Shown here: piece by piece, positions 39,301 to 51,300 of the stretch
How positions within the stretch are numbered: the stretch's first letter is position 1
Layout of the letters: the number at the start of each line of letters is the position of its first letter
Assembly (NCBI GenBank): GCA_036850595.1
Contig: CM072152.1
Coordinates: 4,607,640 to 4,671,639, forward strand
Reading direction: 5' to 3'
Length of the DNA stretch: 64,000 nt
DNA from: Rhyacichthys aspro
Taxonomy: Eukaryota; Chordata; Actinopteri; Gobiiformes; Rhyacichthyidae
Program-made: the position numbers and the translations under genes
Notes under the pieces: model-generated
Seen by the model: only the letters and a program-made list of their open reading frames with translations
Databases searched by the model: none
What the model was told of the DNA's origin: nothing

Positions 39301-42300
39301 TGAAAAGATATTCTCTTTTTGCTGTATCCACGCCATTAAATCAAAGGAATGTTTTGTTTTCACCTGTTTTATGACGCAGACTAAAATATGTTTTTTTTGT
39401 TTGTTTTTTTCTGAATGGTTAGATTGTGAATCTGTCCAATGGTCAAGAGGCAGAGAGTTCTTATTGTAATCTTTGTTGTGTTCAATTGGATGTTTATTTT
39501 AGTTTTTTTCTCATTTAATATTGCTTACTTTTTGTCCAGTTATGTAATAAGGTGATCTTTCTGATGAGCTTCGTGGGGAATCGAGGGACGTTTACCCGCG
39601 GTTACGGAGCCATGATCCTGGATGTGGAGTTCCTCTACCACCTGCTCTACCTGATCATCTGCACCTTAGGGGTCTTCGTCCATGTCTTCTTCTACAGCCT
39701 GCTGGTGCGTCAATGACAAAAACACTCATACTCAAGACACAGTTGTTCCATAGTTATAGCCCTCTCTCTTTTTCCTTTGATAGCTCTTTGATCTGGTTTA
39801 TCGTGAAGAGACCCTGCTGAACGTGATCAAGAGTGTCACCCGTAATGGCCGCTCCATTGTTCTGACTGCAGTGCTGGCTCTCATCCTTGTCTACCTCTTC
39901 TCCATTGTGGGCTACATCTTCTTTAAAGATGATTTTATTCTTGCCGTGGACAGGATACCCAACAAAACACTAGGTATATGCTTTCTTGTGGTTTGACTGG
40001 GCCTTTTTATTGGACTAGTATGCAACTATAGGCGGGAATCTATTACATTGACCAATTCCATTATATTATGCGATAAGTGGAATACTAACTGCAATAAAAG
40101 TTAGTGTAGTCAATTTGTCCATCAATATATTTAGCCATTTAGATTAAACAAACCAATAGAAAAACAAGAGCACTGTTACATTTTTTAATTTAATTGTAAA
40201 ATTTCACAAATTTTATTACCATTTCACTGCAATACCATAAAAGTGTTTCTAAGATTCTGTAGTGCTAGTTCTAGATGCAACTCTAGATTTACATACAAGA
40301 ATAAATCAAAGTGTAACTACAACAGCTAGGTTTGTTATTCCATCTTTTGAAATTTAATAAGAATGTTATGGTTTTAACTGTGCCAAGAATTCAGGCATTT
40401 GACACATATTTGGTTAATAAGAGACATAAATGAATGGTATTTAGGATTTTCATTAAAAAAAATGTATTTAATCTTTTCAATTTAAAATACCTTTATTACG
40501 ATTATTTTACCCTTATGGCCCTCTGGAACAACGTTAGAGTTCATTCAAAGCCACGCTAACCTGGATTTAATCTTTTACTCTCTTAATTAAATCCACTACA
40601 AATGCACTAAATGCTGCTTATTGACAAAGTATTAATGTAAAATCTTTTTTTAATTTTTAGCAATTAACACCTTTGCCACTTTACTATGTTCTTAAAAACA
40701 TATATTGAGCAATACCACAGTTAAAATCAGCTGCAGTTAGTGCACTTTATATTTTCACCAGTGAATTGAGCCCTGAACCTTGGACCACAAATAAATAGTT
40801 ATTTGTCATTAACTTAGTAAAAATATTTTGCAACACTGACTGAAGACTTTTGTAGGGCAATATGTGTAAAGCAATTATAAAGTTTTTACTTTGCTAATAT
40901 TAAAAGTCAAATATTTCATGTCATTTCTTAATTGCAATACTCAAAAATATATCATTTTCTTGATGCTTTCATGATGCTGTCCTAACTATTGACTTAACTT
41001 TGTCCTGTGTATGTCTTCGGCATCCTCATTCAACTTTCCTCTGTCATTCCCACAAACAGAGCATGGAGCTAGCATGGTGGGCGAGTTCTTCTCCAGTGGA
41101 GTGTGCCAGAAAGAAAATGGGGAAAACTGCTCAACCAGAGCGGCCATGGAAGGTAGGTAATGAATGTGAAAGGTAACTAGGTGTAACTGTGGAGGATGTG
41201 AGGTCAAAGAGTGTATGCGTGCTTTTAGATTTTCCTAAGTGTTTTTGTGTGACCGTCTGCGAATGTGCTGTGCATGATTATATGTGTGACTCTCCATGTC
41301 CTCAGAGACATATGATTCAGCTCGTCCCACTGAGCCTTAAATCTGGTGGTCATAGGAATAGGTTGGGACGGGTCAGTTGAGGTCTTTTTTGGGGGGAAGC
41401 TGGGTGAAAGTGCCAAGAATGTAGTCTCAAACCTGATGTAAAGGCTTGTGGGGTTAAAAGGTCAGCGATTAATTACCAACAAGTATAAGAAGGTCAAAGG
41501 GCCTGCTCAGTGATGGCGCAGACTGCTACAAACAATGACTTCTGCAAACCTACTGACCTCATTGGGCTGAGTCTTGAATCAAAAACTGTTCAGCCAAGCA
41601 TGTTGAATCCTCAACATGCCATTGACCTGACCTTGTTTGTTCTCGACGCATCACTACCAGGCCGACTAATCATGGCAGTCTGCTGACTCGTTTTACGAGT
41701 GAAACAGTCCATTGCAGTTAATGTAATATTCTTTGTTCATGAAATATTTAAGTGTAATGACTTTAAATTGACATATTTTAAGCTTATCTCTTTAGTCTGT
41801 TTTCATGGTTGCTGTTTTCCGAGGCATGTCCTGTGGGTAATAGTTCTGCAGACAAAGCGCAGCATTCAGCCTCATGCAGCGAACGGCAATTTAATATTCG
41901 GATATGCTTTTTTTTTTTAGGTTCTGTTGCCGTCCAGCCATCAGCTGTGGTGATCGAGGACAAGGAGAGGACTTGTGACTCGCTCCTCATGTGCATTGTC
42001 ACCGTATTGAGTCATGGGCTGAGGAGTGGAGGAGGTGTTGGAGACGTCCTGCGCAAGCCCTCGAAGGAGGTACAAAACACAATAACAACAACTAATGAGT
42101 CAAACCAAGTGGTCCTTTTTTCTGACTTGAGGCTAAATAAACATCTTCCTAAATCATTGCAACAGCTATAGTACCAAGGATTTTGAAAAGGAAAGTCCAA
42201 AACCAATCCTGCCCAGATGTTTGAGGGTATAGTGTGGTTCTATGAAGTGAATGAAGATAATTTTAAAGAGAGCCAATGTGTGCAATAAGGAAAATTATTT

Positions 42301-45300
42301 TAGTGGGAAAATAGACAATTACAAAATCTTTTAAACTTACAAAGTCAAGCTGCACCTCAAAGTAACACCATACAGTGTATTTATTTTTTTCTTTCAGTCA
42401 AACACTGCCCTACACTTTACTACAGTGGAAAAAAATACATAGACATTTATTAATACACTGGAGTAGAGGACCTGGGCTGTGCTATAACATGGTAGGGAAT
42501 ATATCTTAAGAGGATTTTTTTTATAGTGGCAGACTGGCTGAAAGACTAAAGAGGTCACATATAGGGCTTTCATAACGCCAAACATGGTTGAAACAGTATT
42601 AATAGTACTTATCTGGGATGAAGACAAGCCTGTACATTGCTACGACATGCATTCGATTTACAGTGTGACCCATAGAGCGAGGTCATGACTCATGTACACT
42701 TACATAAAGATCCGTTAGCTCAGCGCTCATAAGACTTCTCTGTATGTATTCTCTATTTGTCCCATTGCATTGAGTTTGCATCGATGTACAGTTTTTATCT
42801 ATGTAGATTGTAACATAATTTTGTAAAGTAGCTTTTAGAAATAGCATATATTTTGTGTGGATACTGCTTCACATCACATTCATGCAGTCTGACTCGTGCC
42901 AACCTTCAGAACAAGATTGTTGTTTAGGCTGTTGTAGAAGGTGGCAGTCATAAAAGGGGCCACTTGTAAGATTTTTACGGTTGCGTTTGAGTTTTCAAAA
43001 TAGGTGTTTTTTATGGCATGTTTTGCCATCATTAAGGGAGACAGCAGTAGATAACATGTAGCAAAAGACCCTAACTGGGAACTGAACTTACACATTATGT
43101 AATAAACCAGTTGAACCAGAGAGTTAGCATTAATGGTATGGTAACCATAAAGAAAAATATCATGGTTTTTGGTACAACATCCACTGTGCAAGTGGGTTCA
43201 ATATTTTGATCATGCGTATGGCATGACCAATTAAGTAGAGAAGCTTCAAAGAAAGCCTATAGGGATTTTTAAAATATGTCTATAGACCATTCCACAAGTG
43301 ACGTTGAAAGCTGTGCATGCATTTTGTGGATGGAAGTATGGGACTTTCCCATTTATTTTAACAAGTTACCAAAGTTTTTTCTTATATTCTCTTGTATAGT
43401 TCATTTTTAAAATATTTATTAACCTATTTGCTTAAATTGCATTTTTTTTTTTTTAAATAGCAAAGTAAGGCAATATGTACTACTTACGATGAGACATAGA
43501 GATGATATATGATAAGAAAGGGCTTGTGATCTAAAAATCTCATGCAGCTCTTAGACCGTGAAGTGCGGAAAGAGAGTATTGAGTTTACAGTATATAAATG
43601 TTTTCACAGTTTTAAAATCAAAGTAAAATAACACTGTACAATTACCAATACTGTCTATATACATATTTAAAGAGTAGTACAAAATGGAAGAATATGATGA
43701 AATTACATCTTTGAAGAATACTGCACAGTTCCATTAAGACAAAATTGGGATTACTGCAAATATTGGGAGTATATGTTGTATGAAAATAACATAATAAAAA
43801 AATATATAAAAACACATTACAAAAACAAAGCAGAATTCTCCATGTATGCATAGTTATGGCAGGGTTTAATCACATGAAAGAAAACCAAATGACACGGGGA
43901 AATAGCTGTAGTAATTTGCTGCCAGTTAATTGTGGCCGCCATAACCAAATTCAACTAGTCTTATTATTATTATGATTAGTTTTTTATGTTAAATGTTGTA
44001 TTGAGTTGGCACATTTCATCCATCTTTGCTTCCACAGGAACCTCTGTTTGCAGCCAGAGTCATCTACGACCTGCTCTTCTTCTTCATGGTCATCATCATT
44101 GTCCTCAACCTCATCTTTGGTGTCATCATCGATACGTTCGCCGACCTGAGGAGCGAAAAGCAGAAAAAGGAGGAGATCCTCAAGACCACTTGTTTTATTT
44201 GTGGTGAGTTACAACATCTGTCATCACTGTTACAGTAATATGAGCTATGACTTTTGACACTTTCCTCCTACCAGTGGTGTAGAGCAAGCATACTGCCTTC
44301 TCCGAACTGAAATTGAACTATATGTCAGAGCTGCAAAAGCAATGCTCTTCTTTAAATCACTTGTACCGCAGTGTGAGCAGCAGGTGTGAATCCTGAAGTA
44401 TGAATGTGTCGCAATAAAAACAAGTTAGTGGTCTCAGAACAAGGCTGCACACTTCTGTCTTTGCATCAGGTCCTGTTGCAAAATAGGGCCTGTTTTTTTT
44501 CTGAGTAGTATAAACATCGAAACGCCTCCTCTTCCCAGAACGGCTTGTTAGTCATGGCAGGTGCTGCGGAGGAGGAGTGTTTCTTCCTGTTGCCATATGG
44601 GTCTTGACCATGCTAGACTGTACACTCACTCAGACACTGGCCTCCTCCATCCAAACAGGATTACTTTTTGTGATTACATCAACATTGCAACTAGTTTCTC
44701 AGAGGCAAACAAACAAGATTTTGGCCTTTTCCAAAAGTACTTTTTAAAAATGATTGAAGTTTTTATTGGCTGGTTTAAGCAAAGTCATTTTTACACACAT
44801 CTTGCCTCTGACGTTGGTCTGCCCACTCATTGTGAGCTAGTTTTTGTTCATGCTCTTTTAAATCTGTTTAGGACATGAAGCCACATACTGGTATTTTTAG
44901 ACTTTTATGGAAATATTTGCGTGGGTTTAAGGATGTCTGTGTTTTTCTCCTTAGGTTTGGAGAGGGACAAGTTTGACAATAAGACAGTGACCTTTGAGGA
45001 GCACATCAAAGTGGAGCACAACATGTGGCACTATCTGTTCTTCATCGTATTGGTGAAAGTGAAGGATTCCACTGAATACACCGGCCCCGAGAGCTATGTG
45101 GCTGAAATGATCCGGGTAAGAGCAGTGCACCAAACCACTGACCAATGACATATTTTTATTAGCTCACTTTGGTGCCTTTTTCTTTTAAATGTTTGTACTG
45201 GTCTGGCCCCAAGCAGCATTATATAATCCCTGGCTCCGTGACCTTGAGTATTATCACATCAGTCAGCTTTGTGAATGGAGAATTAACACCAAGACAGAGC

Positions 45301-48300
45301 CAGTCATTGCCATAAAATATGTTAATCCCCAAAGCAGCCATTCTTTGCTTGAATCATTAAACTAAGGTCACAACCTGTGTCACCCAGTGCCCCTCAGGCC
45401 ATATTGCTATGAAGCAGTGTGAGTGTAGTCTCATTTTATATTCACTAAAATCTAAAACTTAAATTAAAATGAAAATTCAATGTCTTCACATTTTAATATG
45501 GTCTATAAAAGTGTACCTAAAAAGACAAGGCATTCAGTGTTTTGGCCTCATAGTTGTAGATTCCATTAAATTAGTGTATTGCTGCTGACATTACACATTA
45601 AACAATATAAAGTAAATAAAGAAACATATTTTTCTGCAGTGTCATAGTTTTGGTGAGAAATCAGAATGAGTTTAACTGCTAAGTGCCAAAGGAAAGCCCC
45701 TTCTACTGAGGCAATTGATTCTCTGATGTTGTTGCTTTGAAGTAAGTCTTTGACACAGTTTCTCGTTAGGCATAATAAATGCACACAAGAGAGCATCGAG
45801 TGCATTTGTTGCTGATCTGCTAGTCCGGGTCTTGTGAGGAATCACCTGATTTGGGATTAAAGCCCATCCTTGCTCCCATTAGTTCAAGTGAGTTTGTCAG
45901 CGCTGTGTTGTGAGCAGTGGAGACACGGGGTGTGAAAGACCTCTGTGACCCATCAGCTGACCCAGTCACCCCCAACATTAGCCCTTCACAAGTCTTTGAG
46001 ACTGGCCTCTGTGTCCTCCTCTGAACAGTCTACAAAGACCACTGTGTCCAAGCCGCTTACACATTATTACATCATCCAACAATGTTATGTTTTTTGTGAA
46101 GATTGGAATTTCTTTACTAAGCAAATATTCAGACTTGTATAAAATACCTTTACATCGTAGACTTGGATAATGCAAATTCATTTTTACTTGTAGTTTTATC
46201 ACAATAAATTAAGGGCGTGGTAAACCATGATTTCCAATGGTGGGGGCAAAATATTGTGCACAGGTTTAAAAATAGCGTATGCAGTTTGTGGATGTGTGGC
46301 ATGTGATCCCGCTAAATGATAGCGGGAGTAATTGTGGGGCGAGTGGAAAGAGTTTGGACAATGAGCAGCTTAAAGGCACCTTCAACAAAATATAAACATA
46401 TGACTTGCTTTTGTTTAATGCAGACAATGCATTCACAACTTTTATAAACTGCTAGTTGCTTAACAAAAACTTACTTAAGAACCTAAGAACACTTATTTTC
46501 CAGGAAGAAATTCATATTCTTATGTTCCTTGTTTTGTCAGACTTTAAATCAGCTGATTATAGCACAAAAGTGCTTCTTTTGGAGCATTAATTTCTATGTC
46601 TCATCTTTGCACAAACAACAGCAGTCTTTCTTTCACAAACAGTTTGCTGCCTTGGAATTTGTATTCTTTAATATATTTATTAAGACAATAGGGCAAAATC
46701 AGCTTTGGGCTTATTCTGCTCCTGTGAGAGACGGTAACCTCACTAACATAGGAAATCACTTTGCTCCGTTTTTTGCACTCACTATCTACTTAGCGTGTAT
46801 TTGGTGCAATCAAAGCTAAAGTAAAATGGGCCCTAAATGTTTTGTTTTCTGTTGCTGTAAATTTAGATTTAGATGTTTTTATTCAGTTTTTCAAGAATCA
46901 TTAAATTTTTGGGGCAGTATTTACCCAAAGTTGCTACACAAACATGTGACCTACAAACTCCTATTACCAAAAGATGCTTTGTGTCACTCAAAGCCAACAG
47001 TCTTGTTTCTTCAGTCTGTAAAGCCCCTCTCCCACCACGCTGTTTATGTAATGCTGCAATAATGTGGAAGAAAAAAATAAAAGCAGGGCTCCAGTCATAC
47101 TATTCTGACAATGACTAGGACTGATGTCAATGGTGAAGGGCTCTGGGTGAAATGTCACGTCAAAGGTGCCAAAAGATGACAACTGTCTCACACTCTTTGT
47201 CCCAGTTGCTCTGAGTCCACGCTGCGAAAAATCCCAAAAGTGTGTGAGCCGACCTGAGACTTGAGCATCAGATCACTTATTATAACATACCTCTCAACAT
47301 GTGACAAGGTATTATCAGTGTGTCGAAATACACAAATATTTCTATCATTATTTCACATATTTGTAGTGAGTGGGCCGTCAGGTGGCTTGTGGCATGACTG
47401 TGACGTTTTCTGTTGCTGTTTTAACCACAGAGCATCCTGTTTCTCTGTCACGGCCCGTGCGGTTTTAATAATGAAAACTGAACTTCCGTCATTTCCATTG
47501 AACCTGCGTGATGTTGAAGTCTTAAAGTCACAGGAGCGCTTCTTCGTTTACTGGAAACGCTCTTATTTGTAAACAATGGCCGATGGAAAAAGCGGGCCGA
47601 TCTGCTGGTGACAGTGTCGCCAAACAAACACACATATCCTTTTGGGCACTGGGAAGGATACCAAATGGGGAAATGACCACTTTTTTTTTTTTTTGCAGAT
47701 GTGGAGGCTTAGAATCCTTAATGTGGTGGTGGTAAATGTGGTGTTTTAAAGTTTGAGGATCATATATCATACCTACTACTATGCAGGACTAATCTATCTT
47801 TGTCATATCCTAATCAATATAGTTACAAAAGGGCCTTTAAATTCATAACTGTATATTAATTACAGTTTCTCTCATTTGTTTTGGCTCAATTCTTGAATGA
47901 GCAATTTTAAAAACATTTACTGCAAATCATTGAACTGTTATTGTGGCATTTACAACTAGTATTTCTAATCTCTTTTGCCAAGCTGCATTGTTTCGTACAA
48001 AAGAATAGGTACAATTCTTCAAGTTTGGTTCTCACCAAATGTCCAAAAATCACACAAGACTTAATTCCATTCTCAGAGTAATTATGAAGTGTTTACCACT
48101 TACAGACATATTTGAATTGTTTCTGCCTCACCAATTAGTCACTCATAAATATATTTGTAAATGCTTACACTCATGAGGTGGGAAGTACACAACCAAAAGC
48201 CTTTGAATAAATGCATTTATGAAATAAACTGTTTTGTTTATTCAAATGTGGAGTCCATAGTCTCTTCCAGTCTAAATTTCTGTGTCTGACCCTAAACGGA

Positions 48301-51300
48301 GAGTGTGCAACTTTTTTCTTGCATGTGAGAAAACTGTTTAGTCATCTGATCACATATTGTAATTTGTGAAAAAATTAGACCTTAAGAAGCATCTTAGCTT
48401 TATTATCAGGGATTTTAATTGATGAGAATGTTCAGGAAGCTTTGGCCAATCACATGCTCTGATAGTAAGAGGTGAGGAATGCTCATATTGGAAAATACAG
48501 AGAAAATGTTGAAAAAAAAAAGGTTAGGTTTAGGGTTAGGGTTATTCACCAAATAGACCAGTGGATAGTACAGATACGGCTGGGCAATAAATAAAGTTGA
48601 TTGATAGTTTGTAATTTTGAATGATGTCAGGAATGGCGGTTTTCCATTTTCCATCCATCCATTTTCTTCTGCTTATTCCCGTTGGGGGTCGCAGGTGCCT
48701 GGAGCCTATCCCAGCAACTTTGCACCTTAGGCGGAGTACACCCTGGACAATGGCCAGTTAATTGCAGGGCTGACACACAGAGACGGACACTGATAGACAA
48801 CCATTCACTAGAGATACTTTAAAGTTGCCAGTTAACCTATACATGCATGTCTTTGGGTGGTGGGAGGAAGCCGGAGTACCCGGAGAGAACCCACGGTGAC
48901 ACGAGGAGGACATGCAGACTCCTCACAGAAAGACCAGAGTTAGCCGAGGATGTTGGAGTCGGCCGGGGTTTGAACTCACAACCTTCTTGCTGTGCTGTTT
49001 GTGGGGGAAGGAGATAAACACAGGCTTTGTTCAGGAAGTGGAACATGTTCACCACTGTCTTGCCGTCCTCTCAGAATGACTCCGTGCTGCTCATTATCTT
49101 ACTGTTGTGTGATTCCCCTCGGCCTGTCGTCTGACCCAGGGCGGGTTTTGTGGTTTGGACACTACCTCATCAAGACTATCTCCAAAACAACCACTGAAAC
49201 CTGAGGGACTTTTTCCACACTGTTCATGTTTATCTGGTGACCTCAGAGGCTTCGCAGCAGCAGCAGCAACAGCAACAGCTCCTCGTTCATTCATGCCACA
49301 TTAGGACTGGTACTTGTGCTATCTGAGAGCACAGGACCGAAACACTGGTGTGGAAGTAGTCTATGTGTGTCATGTTGTAAAAAATACACATGAATGCCTT
49401 CACATGATGAGATAACTTAATAACAATGGCATGTAGTGGCCATGTGCCAGAGGAGATAGTAGTGCAAAGGAATGCAGGCTTTAATGTCCCATCACTTTTG
49501 CAATCATATATTGAAGCTTCAAAAAGCAGTTTTCTGCGTCAAACCCATAATAAAATCCATGTTCATATTTAAGTTTAACTGCACTGTAAGAAATCTAGGA
49601 TTGGTCATCATTAGTCAATTAAAACTGAAACTGAAAATAATCAGCCCTATAATAATTGATAATAAATGACGATTGGAAATAAAATAAAATGGACCAGCAT
49701 GCCCTCTGTGACTCAGAATGACCAACTTCCTGTGAGTCATAGAGCATGCAGTATCCGAAACTGCTTCCCAGGACCTAACCCAGTCAGTACATAGAGCTGC
49801 ACTACAATGTGCGCTTTGACGTTGCTGTTAATTACTTGACGTTGGCGTATATGTAAACATCCACTGTACTAGCATGTGTGTGCTATGCAGTATACTTTGT
49901 TGATTTATGCAAATCAGCCATGCTCTATGATTTAAAACATAGTACGTGTTGCCAAGTCTTAAACTTGGTCTATGGAAACAGAGAGGGTTAGATCTAAAAG
50001 CTAAACTACACTTTTTTTTTATGACTGCTCTTTTTGCCATCCACATCGGAAAAAGCTTTTAAAAACAGAGAAGTCCAAAATCTATATGAATCCGTGTTAA
50101 CTAATCCCTCTTGAGTTTCATTCGGTATGGTTGCTCCGTATAGGTCTAAAGAACATGGCTAACATTGTAGTGGAAAGCTGTAAAGAAGGGCTGTTGTTAT
50201 TACTTTTAAATAATAATTGTAACTTTTGCTGTTGGTGTTACTTTTAAAAATACATTATTATGTATCAGAATTATTAACATTTGATTAATTTTCACACTCT
50301 TGGGGACCCTTAATTCAGTTTTGCAACTTCACTTTATATACACTTTTTGAAGCTGATTTTTTTTTTTTTAAAGATGCTCAACTTGAGTATTTAGCTTAAT
50401 TTATCTGCAGTAAAAAATGTAGTGGTTTATGTGAGTATCTGTTTTAACAACATACCATTTATCTGTAAATCTAACAAGGGCATTTCCTGTTCCATCAGTG
50501 GTTTTTACATCCATATATAGTAACAGTGCATGTGACAGGCCCATCTTATTGAAAGGTATGAAGTGTGAGAGATTTAAAGCCTGCCCTCAGATCCATGTGA
50601 TTCCAATGTGAAAATTCCCTCATTCTGCGTTTAATTCTGCTTTAATATATACTTTTACAATGGATTAGAGCAGGAACAATAGACACTATGGGAACATGCA
50701 GAGCTTGTGTACAATGCATTGCAACAGTGAGAAATAAAATGACTCATATTTGTAGACATGAAGATCTTTTAGCAGGTTGAAGCAGGTATATTGTGACTTG
50801 GTTAACTTGACATTTTTTGATCGACAGGACCACAACCTGGACTGGTTTCCACGAATGCGGGCCATGTCTCTGGTGAGCAGCGATGCGGACGGGGAGCAGA
50901 ACGAGATCCGAAGCCTTCAGGAGAAGCTGGAGTCCACCATGAAGCTGGTGTCCAACCTGTCGGGTCAGCTGACCGAGCTCAAAGAACAGGTCCGTATACA
51001 CAGCCAGCGCAACAGCGAGGATACACGCGACGCTCGGTTTGTTTGTGTGACGCCTGTTGGCCTTTAGATGCAGCACTTAGTGAATGTTAGAGATGAGTCA
51101 CAGCTCACAACAGAGACACGGGTTTTATTTCTACTTTATTCTGCAACGAAGTGTCTCAAGGTTTAATTTGTATTTCATAACTGAGCCTTTAGCCAAAATT
51201 TGGCATATATTTATATTTACAAATATTTTTAGATGAGATTCTTGATACTAACGACATTCATAGATAAAATGCTCCTTATTTTGGTACAGACATAGCACTT

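Larger units (their letters stand above)
45116..50827. other. itpr1 intron, 5.7 kb
   Basis: Holds a TTATGTAA octamer (47044), the second copy of the 34388 repeat (48394-48485), a short telomere-like stretch (48522-48543), a fish dispersed repeat (48647-48995) and a CAG/CAA microsatellite (49254-49279). No exon found. Confidence 0.6.

Noticed and set aside
49254..49279. Coding poly-Gln tract
   Set aside because: The CAG/CAA run is deep in an itpr1 intron with no supported exon around it.
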